From Actinoplanes aureus (GTDB lineage Bacteria > Actinomycetota > Actinomycetes > Mycobacteriales > Micromonosporaceae), in the NCBI RefSeq assembly GCF_015704865.1, contig NZ_JADQTO010000011.1:124001-188000 (forward strand): a stretch of 64,000 bases of DNA, in the 5' to 3' direction. The notes beneath the pieces were generated by a model, which was not told the DNA's origin, did not search any database, and saw nothing but the letters and a program-made list of their open reading frames with translations. Shown here in pieces: positions 42,099-50,890 of the stretch. The translations under genes and the position numbers were made by a program. Numbering within the stretch: position 1 is the first letter of the stretch; every line of letters starts with the position of its first letter.

Positions 42099-43712
42099 AT
42101 GATGCGCTTTCTCCGGAACCTGAAGATCGGTGTGCGGCTCGGTGCCGCGTTCACCGTGATCTGCCTGTGCATGCTCACCGCCCTCGGTTTCGGGCTGTGG
42201 GGCCAGGAGCGGTCCCGCTCCGCCGCCAAGGACGTCGCGGCAGCGACCGCCGCCCGCCAGGCGGCCATGCTGGCCAAGTTCCGCACCGCCGACTTCAACG
42301 GCTGGCAGACCGGGTACGCGTTCGACACCATCCGTGGCGTCAAGGGCGCCACCGACGACTCGGTCGGGCAGCGTGCGTCCTTCCTCGCCTCCACGGCCGC
42401 CTTCCGCGAGGATCTCGCCAAACTCGAATCCCTCGGGCTGACCGCCGACGAGCGGGCTCAGGTCGACGCCGTTCAGCAATCCTTCGAGCAGTTCATGGCG
42501 GTCGACGGGCGGATCATCGCCGGCTACCGGTCCGGCACCCGCGCGGGGACCCAGGAGGCGAACGGGCTCGCCTCCGGCGAAGCCCTGGAGCTGATGACCG
42601 CGATCATCGGCTCGGTCGACCGGCTGGTGGAGTTCACCAACGCCCGCGGGACAGCCGCCCAGCAGGAGGCCGACGACACCTCCGCGACGGCCGAGACCTC
42701 CATGATCGTCGCGGGACTGCTCTGCCTCGTGCTCAGCGTGCTGATCGCCGTCGTCGTGACCCGCAGCATCACTCTGCCGCTGGCCGCCACCGTCGCCGTT
42801 CTCCGGGACGTCGCGGACAAGGACCTGACCGTGCGAGCCCCGGAGACCGGCCGTGACGAGCTCACCTCGATGGGCCGCGCGGTGAACCGTACGCTCGACG
42901 TGCTGCGTACCGCGTTCGCCACGATCACCGAGAACAGCCGCACCCTCTCCGACGCCGCCGGCGAGCTGACCGCCACCTCCACCCGGATCGCGGCCGCCGC
43001 CGACTCGGCCTCCGGCCAGTCCGACATGATCGCCAGCTCCGCCGAGGAGGTGTCCCGCAGCGTGCAGACCGTGGCCGCCGGCACCGAGGAGATGAACGCC
43101 GCGATCCGGGAGATCGCCGACGGCGCCGGCCGGGCCGCCGGGGTGGCCGCCACCGGCGTGGACAGCGTCCGCACCGCCACCGAGACCATCGACCGGCTGG
43201 GCCGCTCCAGCAACGAGATCAGCGGTGTCGTCAGCCTGATCACCTCGATCGCCGAGCAGACCAACCTGCTCGCTCTGAACGCCACCATCGAGGCCGCCCG
43301 CGCCGGCGAACTCGGCAAGGGCTTCGCCGTCGTCGCCGGCGAGGTCAAGGACCTCGCCCAGGCCACCGCCCGCGCCACCACCGACATCAGCGACCGGGTC
43401 CAGGCGATCCAGGAGGACACCGGGTCGGCCGTCGCCGCCATCAACCGGATCGCCGAGATCATCGGTGAGGTCAACGAGCACTCCACCACCATCGCGGCCG
43501 CCGTCGAGGAGCAGACCGCGACCACCGCCGAGATGGGCCGCAACATCGTGGAGGCGGCGACCGGCTCCGGCGAGATCGCCGCCGGCATCACCGGGGTCGC
43601 GTCCGCCAGCCAGGACACCGCCCGGGGGGTCGTGGAGTCCCGGCAGACCGCCGAGCAACTGGCCAGCATGTCCCACCAGCTGCGCGACCTGGTCGGCCAG
43701 TTCCGCGTGTAG
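42099..43712 (+). CDS. Methyl-accepting chemotaxis protein
   Basis: 537 residues. An N-terminal membrane helix ([24 protein letters not shown], about 12-34) is followed by a four-helix-bundle extracellular domain (about 40-195), a second helix ([31 protein letters not shown]), HAMP, and a long cytoplasmic coiled coil. The signalling hairpin is [37 protein letters not shown] (about 386-420). It would bias a CheA/CheW array, consistent with motile spores as in Actinoplanes. No che genes are adjacent. The reverse strand shows long artefactual frames because of codon bias. Confidence 0.93.
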   Translation: MMRFLRNLKIGVRLGAAFTVICLCMLTALGFGLWGQERSRSAAKDVAAATAARQAAMLAKFRTADFNGWQTGYAFDTIRGVKGATDDSVGQRASFLASTAAFREDLAKLESLGLTADERAQVDAVQQSFEQFMAVDGRIIAGYRSGTRAGTQEANGLASGEALELMTAIIGSVDRLVEFTNARGTAAQQEADDTSATAETSMIVAGLLCLVLSVLIAVVVTRSITLPLAATVAVLRDVADKDLTVRAPETGRDELTSMGRAVNRTLDVLRTAFATITENSRTLSDAAGELTATSTRIAAAADSASGQSDMIASSAEEVSRSVQTVAAGTEEMNAAIREIADGAGRAAGVAATGVDSVRTATETIDRLGRSSNEISGVVSLITSIAEQTNLLALNATIEAARAGELGKGFAVVAGEVKDLAQATARATTDISDRVQAIQEDTGSAVAAINRIAEIIGEVNEHSTTIAAAVEEQTATTAEMGRNIVEAATGSGEIAAGITGVASASQDTARGVVESRQTAEQLASMSHQLRDLVGQFRV

Positions 43713-43734
43713 CGCCGGCAGCAGCGCTGGTGGG

Positions 43735-43785
43735 CGGGACGGTCCCGATTCGGCGGGACAGCCGGTCACGCGTACCGCTGATAGG
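43735..43785. repeat. Family C repeat, short 3' remnant
   Basis: GGGCGGGACGG, TTCGGCGGGACAGCCGGTCACGCGTACC matches the right-hand end of the C repeat (GGCTTCGGCGGGACG...ACGCGTACCCC). The core GTTTCCC is missing. It sits in the 81-bp gap after the chemoreceptor's TAG stop. Confidence 0.5.
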
Positions 43786-43793
43786 TTCGCCGG

Positions 43794-44264
43794 ATGGATG
43801 TTGCGCTGCGGCCGATCGCTGATGCCGACCTGGATGTGCTCTTCGATCACATGCGCGACCCGGAGTCGGTGAAGATGGCGGCCTTCACGGCCGCCGATCC
43901 GGAGGATCGGGTGGCGTTCGACGCGCACATGGCGCGGCTGCGCGCGTCACCGGAGGTGACGTTGCGTGCGGTGACCGCCGACGGGCGGCTGGCCGGCAGT
44001 GTGGCCGCGTTTGTCATGGAGGGCGACACCGAGGTCACCTACTGGATCGGGCGGGAGTTCTGGGGGCGCGGCATCGCGGGGCAGGCCCTGGCGCTGATGC
44101 TCGAGCTCGTTCCGGACCGGCCGCTGTTCGCGCGGGTGGCGGCCGACAACGCGGCGTCGATCAAGGTGCTGCTGAGGTCCGGATTCGTGGTCGTCGGGGC
44201 CGAGACCTCGTACGCGAACGGGCGCGCCACCGAGATCGAGGAGACGATCATGCGGCTCGGATGA
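43794..44264 (+). CDS. GNAT-family N-acetyltransferase (RimJ/RimL-like)
   Basis: 156 residues. The acetyl-CoA motif is VTYWIGREFWGRGIAGQALALMLELV (about 81-106) and the following NAASIKVLLRSGFVVVGAET is the C-terminal GNAT strand-helix. The start LRPIADADLDVLFDHMRDPESVKMAAF is typical of RimJ/RimL-like enzymes. The acceptor (amine or protein N-terminus) is unknown. ATG 43794 fits the domain boundary. Confidence 0.87.
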   Translation: MDVALRPIADADLDVLFDHMRDPESVKMAAFTAADPEDRVAFDAHMARLRASPEVTLRAVTADGRLAGSVAAFVMEGDTEVTYWIGREFWGRGIAGQALALMLELVPDRPLFARVAADNAASIKVLLRSGFVVVGAETSYANGRATEIEETIMRLG

Positions 44265-44303
44265 ATGGGCCCCGACCGGCGGACATCTGACAAGATCCCC
44301 GGC

Positions 44304-45086
44304 ATGAATCCCCCGAGCCGAGACCTGATCCGGCGCATCGTGTTCGACCCCGGCTTCTGGGACGGATACCTGGACCGGGACGACGAGGAGGACCCGCCGG
44401 AGTGGACGAGCCTGTCGCTGCTCACCGCCGGTGAACGGACCCTCGGCCTCGAGGTGATGCTGCACCCCACCCTGATGCGGGTGATTCTGCGGCACGGCGA
44501 CGCCGAGCTGCCGCAGCTGGGCTACGACGACGCCGCCGAGGCGTACCTGCCGTGGATCTTCCGGTGGGACGAGCTGGACCGGATCGCCCGGCTGGCCGCC
44601 CTGCGCGATCCGGATCTGCGGCACCCCGGGCCGTTCGTCGCGCTGCTCTCCCGGTTCACGCCGATGACCACATCGGAGGAGCGTGCGGTGGCCCAGCCGG
44701 TCCTGGCGGCCGCGCTGCGAGCGCTGGACGGGGAACCCCTGGCCTACCACCTCGAGCACTGGGACAACTGCGCCGCGCAGGGTGGCTATCGGTGGGTCCA
44801 GGACGGCGGCGGGTGGGTACTCCAGGGCGAGTACACCATGCGCGAGCGGGCGAACCCGGAGTTCCCGCACCGGGACCTGGCGGTTTTCATGGGTGATGTC
44901 GACGCGGCTCTGGCGGCGACCGTCGAGCCGGGCTGGCGGGCGGTCGCCCGGGCGGAAGCGGATCCGGCCGAACTGGCCCGGCGGCTCGGTGCGGCCGGAT
45001 GTGAGCATCCGGTGATCCTGCGGGCGCTGGTCGACGCGGTTGACGCGTACGAGACCGGATGGGTGCTCGACCTGCTCAGAGGGTGA
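44304..45086 (+). CDS. Hypothetical protein
   Basis: 260 residues from ATG 44304 (MNPPSRDLIRRIVFDPGFWDGYLDRDDEEDP). Acidic, Trp/Tyr-rich and mixed alpha/beta, with no signal peptide or membrane helix. GGYRWVQDGGGWVLQGEYTMRERANPEFP is a likely beta-rich centre. No family recognised. The next gene begins 7 bp after its stop, so it is probably co-transcribed with the second acetyltransferase. Confidence 0.6.
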   Translation: MNPPSRDLIRRIVFDPGFWDGYLDRDDEEDPPEWTSLSLLTAGERTLGLEVMLHPTLMRVILRHGDAELPQLGYDDAAEAYLPWIFRWDELDRIARLAALRDPDLRHPGPFVALLSRFTPMTTSEERAVAQPVLAAALRALDGEPLAYHLEHWDNCAAQGGYRWVQDGGGWVLQGEYTMRERANPEFPHRDLAVFMGDVDAALAATVEPGWRAVARAEADPAELARRLGAAGCEHPVILRALVDAVDAYETGWVLDLLRG

Positions 45087-45093
45087 GGCGGAC

Positions 45094-45585
45094 ATGCTGC
45101 GGTCGCTGACGTACCGGGACTGGCCCGCGGTGCACGACTGGGCCCGGCTGCCGGAGGCCTGCCGTTACCAGGCCTGGGGTCCGAACACACCGGAGCAGAC
45201 CCGGGACTTCGTCCGGGAGGCCGCGCGGCCGTCGCGGACCCGCTTCGTCTTCGCCGTGCTCGACGGGGACGAGGTGGCCGGGATCGGCGAGCTCAACCTG
45301 CGTGGGCCGCACCAGGCCGAGATCGGCTACGGCATCCACCCGGACCGGTGGGGTCGCGGTCTCGCCACCGCGGCCGCCCGCCGGCTGGTCGACCTGGCCT
45401 TCGCGGAGCACGCCCGGCACCGGGTCTTCGCCACCTGCGACCCGCGCAACGTCGCATCGGCCCGGGTGCTGCGGAAACTGGGCCTGCGACACGAGGGCCG
45501 GATGCGTGAGACCGAGCTGATCCGCGACGGCTGGCGCGACTCCGATCTGTACGCCGTCCTCAGCCACGAATGGACCGGCTCATAG
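45094..45585 (+). CDS. GNAT-family N-acetyltransferase
   Basis: 163 residues. Motif A: AEIGYGIHPDRWGRGLATAAARRLVDLAF (about 68-96); motif B: NVASARVLRKLGLRHEGRMRETELIRDGWRDSDLYAVL, the strong signature of RimJ-type protein or antibiotic N-acetyltransferases. Substrate unknown. ATG 45094 with GGTGAGG upstream. The 3' end overlaps the convergent phosphotransferase by 6 bp. Confidence 0.88.
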   Translation: MLRSLTYRDWPAVHDWARLPEACRYQAWGPNTPEQTRDFVREAARPSRTRFVFAVLDGDEVAGIGELNLRGPHQAEIGYGIHPDRWGRGLATAAARRLVDLAFAEHARHRVFATCDPRNVASARVLRKLGLRHEGRMRETELIRDGWRDSDLYAVLSHEWTGS

Positions 45586-46356
45586 GCCGAGGGCGGTGGC
45601 CGCGCGGTCGTACCGGCGGGCCTCGTCGTCGAAGTCCGCGTCCACGAGCTCGTTCGTGGTGGCCATCCGGAACAGCAGCGCCCGGGCCACCGCCGTGGCC
45701 GGCACCTCCAGCCGCCGCCACAACGACGCCGGGGCGTCATGCCAGCAGAGCGCGTCGGCGATCACGACGCCCTCGGCGTACGCGGGCGGCCGCCAGTACG
45801 TCGACACGTCGATGACCGCCGGCGGCAGACCCGGCGCGAAGAGCACGTTCCCGCTCAGATCGCCGTGCACGATCTGCGCCGGTCCGAGCGGTCGCAGCGC
45901 GGCTCGCAGCCGTGCCGCCAGACCGGCGAACGCGGGGTGGAAGCGGGTGGTGCGCTCGCCCCAGGCCACCCGGTCGGCCAGCGCCCACCGGTCGTGCCGC
46001 GTGTCCAGGTCGTCCGGCCGGGGCAGATCCGCCACGGCCCGGTGGAACGCCCGCCCGGCGGCGAGAATCGCCCGCCAGGTGTCGACCTGGGAGTAGTCCG
46101 GTGAGCTGCCGGCCACCCATCGGGTGGCGGTCCAGCCGTCATGGACGAGGTCGCCGTCCCGGGTGGTGACCGGAGCCGCGAGGCGGAAGCCGTCCGGGAC
46201 CACCGACGCCAGCCAGGCGGGTGCCGGGCCGTCGTCCGGCTTGAACACCAGGTCGCCGGCGGCCCAGGAGGTGCCGCGGCCGCCGGCCAGCGGGGCCGGC
46301 TGCCCTTGTGCCCCGAACGCGCGCAGGACGGCCGGCGAAGGCCGCTGGGACGACAT
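45580..46356 (-). CDS. Phosphotransferase-like (APH) protein
   Basis: 258 residues of an aminoglycoside-phosphotransferase-like fold. The catalytic loop is QIVHGDLSGNVLFAPG (about 173-188) and the metal site is VIDVSTYWRP (Asp kept, but IDWD-type motif altered to IDVS). An N-lobe LAGGRGTSWAAGDLVFKP takes the place of the nucleotide-binding loop. Activity against antibiotics cannot be assumed. ATG 46356 precedes a conserved-looking N-terminus; the divergent gap to the PPOX gene is 63 bp. Confidence 0.78.
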   Translation of the reverse strand: MSSQRPSPAVLRAFGAQGQPAPLAGGRGTSWAAGDLVFKPDDGPAPAWLASVVPDGFRLAAPVTTRDGDLVHDGWTATRWVAGSSPDYSQVDTWRAILAAGRAFHRAVADLPRPDDLDTRHDRWALADRVAWGERTTRFHPAFAGLAARLRAALRPLGPAQIVHGDLSGNVLFAPGLPPAVIDVSTYWRPPAYAEGVVIADALCWHDAPASLWRRLEVPATAVARALLFRMATTNELVDADFDDEARRYDRAATALGL

Positions 46357-46382
46357 GGCCGGAACGGTAAAGCGGCGAGCCC

Positions 46383-46413
46383 TTGACTTCAATCAATATT
46401 GAGGTTGCAGGGT
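46383..46413 (+). promoter_or_regulatory. MerR-type promoter of the PPOX gene
   Basis: TTGACT (46383-46388) and CAGGGT (46408-46413) are separated by 19 bp, the over-long spacer recognised by MerR-family activators. The spacer contains the imperfect dyad CTTCAATCAATATTGAGG. Transcription would start at about 46420, the ATG itself, so the mRNA may be leaderless. The MerR protein is not in this window. Confidence 0.6.
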
Positions 46414-46419
46414 GGGTCC

Positions 46420-46836
46420 ATGGCGTTCACCGAGATCGAGATCCACTACCTGGCCGGGCAACGGCTGGGCCGCCTGGCCACACTGCGCCCGGACGGGACC
46501 CTGCAGAACAGCCCGGTCGGCTACCGCTACCACGCGGCCACCGGGACCATCGACGTCGCCGGTCACCGGCTGACGGACAGCCGCAAGTACCGCAACGTGG
46601 CCGCCAACGGCCAGGTCGCCTTCGTCGTCGACGACTTGGTGTCCACCACCCCGTGGCGGGTCCGGTGCCTGGAGGTGCGCGGAACCGCCGAGGCGATCGA
46701 GCACCCGGCCGACTCGCCGTACGGCGACGCCCCGATCATCCGGATCCACCCGCGCCAGATCATCAGCTTCGGCCTGGACGAGCTCGACACCGAGCCGCAC
46801 CAGCTGGTGCCCTCCAACCGGAAGGTGGCCGGCTAG
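46420..46836 (+). CDS. PPOX-class F420-dependent oxidoreductase
   Basis: 138 residues, the size of a split beta-barrel flavin/deazaflavin reductase. LGRLATLRPDGTLQNSPVGYRYHAATGTIDVAGH (about 16-50) and RKYRNVAANGQVAFVVDDLVS are the usual strands, and the C-terminal PYGDAPIIRIHPRQIISFGLD closes the barrel. F420 use is the family norm in actinobacteria; FMN is possible. Start ATG 46420 lies close to a predicted transcription start. Its TAG stop is the left edge of a family A repeat. Confidence 0.85.
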   Translation: MAFTEIEIHYLAGQRLGRLATLRPDGTLQNSPVGYRYHAATGTIDVAGHRLTDSRKYRNVAANGQVAFVVDDLVSTTPWRVRCLEVRGTAEAIEHPADSPYGDAPIIRIHPRQIISFGLDELDTEPHQLVPSNRKVAG

Positions 46837-46909
46837 GGTCTTGCCCGGCCCAACGTGAGTGCTGTCTGGCGGCCGTTGAGACAGCATTGAGCGTGGGCCA
46901 GGACCCTGC
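46835..46909. repeat. Dispersed repeat family A, copy 2 (inverted)
   Basis: Reverse orientation relative to the copies at 19.8 and 54.3 kb: AGGGTCTTG ... GGCCCAACGTGAGTGCTGTCT ... AGACAGCA ... GTGGGCCAGGACCCT. Arms GGCCCA/TGGGCC and TGCTGTCT/AGACAGCA can pair around a ~11-nt loop. It fills the 83-bp gap between two convergent genes, so terminator use is plausible. Confidence 0.75.
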
Positions 46910-46919
46910 CTACGGCTAG

Positions 46920-47240
46920 CTAGCGCTGCACCAGGTTCGCGGCGAGGGCGGCCACCGAGGCGCCGAAGTAGACCGCCCACGCGCCGAGCCGGAAGTTCCG
47001 GGCCCGCACGTGCGCCCCGAGCGCGCCCAGGAAGTACAGCACCAGCCCGGCCGCGGCGAGCACGCTGACCGGTGGCAGGAGCAGGCCGATCGCCCCGGCC
47101 GCCAGAAGTACGCCGAGCGGCCGTACCCAGGACCGGGGCACCCTGTTGCGGTCCGCCTCGCGCTTGGGGTAGTCGGCGCCGATCAGGTTGGCGACCGCGG
47201 CCGCACCGGTGAGGGCCGCGGTGAGGTAGATGATGAGCAT
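46920..47240 (-). CDS. DoxX-like family membrane protein
   Basis: 106 residues with four hydrophobic helices (LIIYLTAALTGAAAVANLIGA, PLGVLLAAGAIGLLLPPVSV, LAAAGLVLYFLGALGAHVRARNF, LGAWAVYFGASVAALAANLV). AHVRARNF is the DoxX-like signature. Function unknown, in some cases linked to quinone or thiosulphate redox chemistry. It is 49 bp downstream of the ECF41 sigma gene on the same strand, an association expected of ECF41 targets. Confidence 0.82.
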   Translation of the reverse strand: MLIIYLTAALTGAAAVANLIGADYPKREADRNRVPRSWVRPLGVLLAAGAIGLLLPPVSVLAAAGLVLYFLGALGAHVRARNFRLGAWAVYFGASVAALAANLVQR

Positions 47241-47289
47241 TCCCCACGGACGGGGCGCCCCGACGAGCCGTGACGCCGTGTGCGCCGGG

Positions 47290-48138
47290 TCACACCACTC
47301 CGGTCAGCTTCGCCGGATTGCTCACCACGTGCAGGGTCCGCACCATCCCGTCGAACACGTGCAGGGTCATCGCGAGCACCGGCGCCGGCCCCGCCATGAC
47401 CACCAGCCCCGGCCCGCCGTTGATCTCGGCCGGCCGGATGACCGAGCCGGCCGGCCGCTGCCGGGACAGCACCAGCAGAGCCCGGGCCACCAGGGCCCGC
47501 TCCCGGATCGGTTTGCGGGGCGCGCCGGTCGTGCCGCCGCCGTCGCTCAGCATCGTCACGTCCGGCGCCAGCACCGCCATCAGGGCCGCGACATCGCCGC
47601 TCTCGCACGCCGCCCGGAACCGCTCGGCGACCACCCGCCGGGTCGCCGGGTCGCTGTCATATCGGCGCTCCCGCGCCTCGACCGCGGACCGCGCCCGGCG
47701 CGCCAGCTGCCGCACCGCCGGCTCCGCACGACCCAGCAGCGAACCGATCTCACCGTACGCGTAACCGAATGCCTCATGCAGCACGAACACCGCCCGCTCC
47801 AGTGGTGTGAGCGTCTCCAGGATCAGCAGGAGCGCGGTGGAGACCGACTCGGCGCGGACCACGTCCTCGGCGACGTCCGGCCGGGTCAGCAGCGGCTCGG
47901 GCAGCCACGGGCCGACGTACGCCTCCCGGCGCACCCGCGCACTGCGCAACTGGTCGATCGCCAGCCGGATGGTCACCCGCACCAGATAGCCCTCCGCGTC
48001 GGCCACCGTCCCCGGGTCGACACGGTTCCATCGCAGCCAGGCCTCCTGCACCACGTCCTCGGCCTCGGTGACGCTGCCGAGCATCCGGTACGCGACCGCG
48101 AACAGCAGACCGCGATGCTCGGTGAAAGCGGCCGTCAT
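47290..48138 (-). CDS. ECF41-type sigma factor (SigJ-like) with SnoaL-like C-terminal domain
   Basis: 282 residues. sigma2 (VAYRMLGSVTEAEDVVQEAWLRW, about 15-38) and sigma4 (LTPLERAVFVLHEAFGYAYGEIGSLLG, about 112-138) are followed by an NTF2/SnoaL domain of ~105 residues. The ECF41 marks are present: YVGPWLPEPL in the linker, DGGGTTGAP and the terminal NPAKL. In this family the C-terminal domain replaces an anti-sigma factor. ATG 48138 overlaps the PucR-like gene's stop by 4 bp and a DoxX-like gene follows. Confidence 0.93.
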   Translation of the reverse strand: MTAAFTEHRGLLFAVAYRMLGSVTEAEDVVQEAWLRWNRVDPGTVADAEGYLVRVTIRLAIDQLRSARVRREAYVGPWLPEPLLTRPDVAEDVVRAESVSTALLLILETLTPLERAVFVLHEAFGYAYGEIGSLLGRAEPAVRQLARRARSAVEARERRYDSDPATRRVVAERFRAACESGDVAALMAVLAPDVTMLSDGGGTTGAPRKPIRERALVARALLVLSRQRPAGSVIRPAEINGGPGLVVMAGPAPVLAMTLHVFDGMVRTLHVVSNPAKLTGVV

Positions 48139-49349
48139 CGGCCACGCCAGTGCAGGACCTCCAGGGCGACGGCGACGTGCACGCTGCCGGTCGCGAGAGG
48201 GCGGGGGAGCAGCTGATCGGCCCGGTGCAACCGGCGCAGCAGGGTGTTGCGGTGGGTGAACAGCCGCTCGGCGGCGCGGGAGGCGTTGCACTGCTCGGCG
48301 ACGAACACCCGGACCGCGTCGACGACCTCCGGTGGTGCGGTCTCCAGGCGGCCCAGGGTTCGCTTGATGAAGTCGTCGGCCCGCTGCGGATCGTGGGTGA
48401 TCAGCGAGACCAGCTCGACCTCGTCGTGCGTGGCCAGCTGCTGCGGGGACGCCAGCCGGGCCAGCATCCGCTGGGTGGTGAGGGCGTGCAGGTGGCTGCG
48501 GCGGAAGCCGTCCAGGTCGGCGTCGGCCGGGCCGAGGGCGAGGCGTACGGCGGGCAGCCCGGCCAGTGCGGCACGCAGCCGGACCGGATCGGGGTGGCCG
48601 TGCACCCAGACCCAGCGGGTGGCCGCGCTCGCCGTCACGCTGAGCGGATGCGCCTCGCCGGCGACCGTGGCGAGCAGATCGGCGGCCCGGTCCAGGTGTC
48701 CCAGGTCGGAGTCCGGGTCGTCGCTCCAGATGATCGCCGCGGTGTGCGTACCGGTCAGGGGGTAGCCGAGCCGTGCCTCCGCGCGCGGCCGGCCGATCGG
48801 CGCCCCGTCCAGCAGCAGCATCACGGTCTCCCGGCGCTCGGCATGGCTGCCGCGGGTCAGGTCGGCGCGCTCGGACTGCATGCGTGCCGAGATCGCGGCC
48901 ACGGTGTCGTCGATGAACGTGGAGATGGACCGGCACGACACGTCCAGCAGTTCGCTGAGCTCGGCCGGGTCGGTGGTCAGGGTGAACGCGACCCGGGTCC
49001 ACAGCCGCAATGACACGCCCTGGCCGATCCGGTACGCGTCCAGGGCGGACTCGTTGAGGCCACGGCGTACCAGATCGCGGGCGACCGCGACGGCCGGCTC
49101 GCTGAGCACCACCGGCACGCGGGCGCCCGGGTCGTTGATGTTGGCGGCCGCCCAGGTGGCCAGGTTGGCGCGGTTGGTGCGGCGGGTGCCGGCCGCCAGG
49201 ACCGGGTCGGCCGCGATCGCGTGCATGTTGCTGCCGGACAGGATGGCGTCGTCCAGCTCGGCCAGCCAGGCGGGCCGGGGATTGAGGACGATCGTGGCGC
49301 CGCGCCGGATCAGCTCCCGGACCGGTTTCGACGGCAGCTCCCACGCCAT
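48135..49349 (-). CDS. PucR-like helix-turn-helix transcriptional regulator
   Basis: 404 residues. The C-terminal ~60 residues (VVDAVRVFVAEQCNASRAAERLFTHRNTLLRRLHRADQLL) are the PucR-type HTH with the N-x-x-x-A-A-x-x-L-x-x-H-R-N-T core. The N-terminal part is a long regulatory region (LRRGATIVLNPRPAWLAELDDAI). It is divergent from the Baeyer-Villiger monooxygenase by 71 bp and translationally coupled to ECF41, so it probably controls both. Effector unknown. Confidence 0.86.
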   Translation of the reverse strand: MAWELPSKPVRELIRRGATIVLNPRPAWLAELDDAILSGSNMHAIAADPVLAAGTRRTNRANLATWAAANINDPGARVPVVLSEPAVAVARDLVRRGLNESALDAYRIGQGVSLRLWTRVAFTLTTDPAELSELLDVSCRSISTFIDDTVAAISARMQSERADLTRGSHAERRETVMLLLDGAPIGRPRAEARLGYPLTGTHTAAIIWSDDPDSDLGHLDRAADLLATVAGEAHPLSVTASAATRWVWVHGHPDPVRLRAALAGLPAVRLALGPADADLDGFRRSHLHALTTQRMLARLASPQQLATHDEVELVSLITHDPQRADDFIKRTLGRLETAPPEVVDAVRVFVAEQCNASRAAERLFTHRNTLLRRLHRADQLLPRPLATGSVHVAVALEVLHWRGR

Positions 49350-49420
49350 GGGTGCAGTCTGCACCACTGACGCCTCAGATCGCAGCACACCGTCACTGCG
49401 CCGCCGTGCCATGATCACGC

Positions 49421-50890
49421 ATGATGGGCGGCATGGACCTCGACGTCGTCATCGTCGGCGCCGGCATCTCCGGCATCGGCGCCGCGTACTACCTGCAGCG
49501 CGACCATCCCGGGCGGGACTACGCGATCCTGGAGGCGCGCGGGGCCAGCGGCGGCACCTGGGACCTGTTCCGCTATCCGGGCATCCGGTCCGACTCGGAC
49601 CTGCACACCTTCGGGTACGAGTTCGCGCCGTGGACCGACGACCACTCCATCGCCACGGCGGACCGGATCCTGGCGTACGTGCGCCGGACCGCCGCCGAGC
49701 ACGGCATCGACAAGCGGATCCGCTACCACCACCGGGTGGTCGCCGCCTCGTGGTCGTCCGCGCAGGCCCGGTGGACCGTCGAGGTGGAACGCGGCGACAC
49801 CGGCGCGACCGAGCGGCTGACCTGCCGGTGGATCTTCTCGGCCGGCGGCTACTACCGCTACGACCAGGGGTTCACGCCGCACTTCGAGGGGCGCGAGCGG
49901 TTCCGTGGTGAGATCGTGCACCCGCAGCACTGGCCCGAGGAACTCGACTACGCGGGCAAGCGGATCGTGGTGATCGGCAGTGGTGCCACCGCGGTCACCC
50001 TCGTCCCGGCGCTCGCCGAGACGGCGGCCCACGTGACGATGCTGCAGCGCACACCGAGTTACGTCATGCCGGTGCCGGCGAAGGACGCGCTCGGCAACCG
50101 GCTGCGGAGCCTGCTCGGTGAGGAGCGCGCGTACCCGATCATCCGCCGCAAGAACATCGTGAAGGGGCGCCTGATCTGGCAGTTCTGCCAGAAGTATCCG
50201 AGGGCGGCGCGCCGGCTGATCCGATGGGTGAACACCCGTCAGCTTCCCGACGGCTATCCGGTCGACGAGCATTTCAACCCGCCCTACGGGCCGTGGGATC
50301 AGCGGCTGTGTGCCGTACCCAATGGTGATCTTTTCCGGGCGATCCGCAACGGCCGCGCGTCGGTGGTGACCGACCGGATCGCGTCGTTCACCGAGACCGG
50401 CATCCTGCTCGAATCGGGCGCCTCGCTCGAGGCCGACGTGATCGTCACCGCCACCGGGCTGAACGTGCAGGCGATGGGCGGGACACGGCTGACCGTCGAC
50501 GGGCGGGCGGTCGAGCTGGCGGACACCGTCGCCTACAAGGGGATGATGCTGTCCGGCGTGCCGAATCTCGCCTACGCGGTCGGCTACACCAACAGCTCCT
50601 GGACGCTGAAGGTCGGGCTGCTCTGCGAGCACTTCTGCCGGCTGCTGAAGCACATGGACGAGCACGGGTACGACACCTGCCGCCCATCGCTCGCGGACCC
50701 GGACATGCCGACCCGGCCGTTCCTGGACTTCGGCGCCGGGTACATCCGGCGGGTCGTCGACCAGCTGCCCCGGCAGGGCGACCGGATGCCCTGGCTCACC
50801 TCGATGAGCTACTCCTCCGACGTCGCACTGCTGCGTTCCGCCGAAGTCACCGACCCGGAGCTGCGGTTCTCCGCACTGGTGACGGCATGA
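49421..50890 (+). CDS. Baeyer-Villiger/flavin-containing monooxygenase
   Basis: 489 residues. FAD Rossmann VVIVGAGISGIGAAYYL (about 9-25), the NADPH Rossmann IVVIGSGATAVTLVPALA (about 183-200) and between them the BVMO fingerprint as FRGEIVHPQHWP (FxGxxxHxxxW, about 161-172). It resembles EthA-type enzymes and converts ketones or aldehydes to esters using NADPH and O2. The start is uncertain: ATG 49421, with ATG 49433 as alternative. A coupled esterase-like hydrolase would cleave the ester. Confidence 0.92.
   Translation: MMGGMDLDVVIVGAGISGIGAAYYLQRDHPGRDYAILEARGASGGTWDLFRYPGIRSDSDLHTFGYEFAPWTDDHSIATADRILAYVRRTAAEHGIDKRIRYHHRVVAASWSSAQARWTVEVERGDTGATERLTCRWIFSAGGYYRYDQGFTPHFEGRERFRGEIVHPQHWPEELDYAGKRIVVIGSGATAVTLVPALAETAAHVTMLQRTPSYVMPVPAKDALGNRLRSLLGEERAYPIIRRKNIVKGRLIWQFCQKYPRAARRLIRWVNTRQLPDGYPVDEHFNPPYGPWDQRLCAVPNGDLFRAIRNGRASVVTDRIASFTETGILLESGASLEADVIVTATGLNVQAMGGTRLTVDGRAVELADTVAYKGMMLSGVPNLAYAVGYTNSSWTLKVGLLCEHFCRLLKHMDEHGYDTCRPSLADPDMPTRPFLDFGAGYIRRVVDQLPRQGDRMPWLTSMSYSSDVALLRSAEVTDPELRFSALVTA

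Noticed and set aside
42090-43928. Long reverse frame over the chemoreceptor
   Set aside because: Gly/Asp/His-rich shadow of the methyl-accepting protein, whose helices and signalling hairpin are unmistakable.
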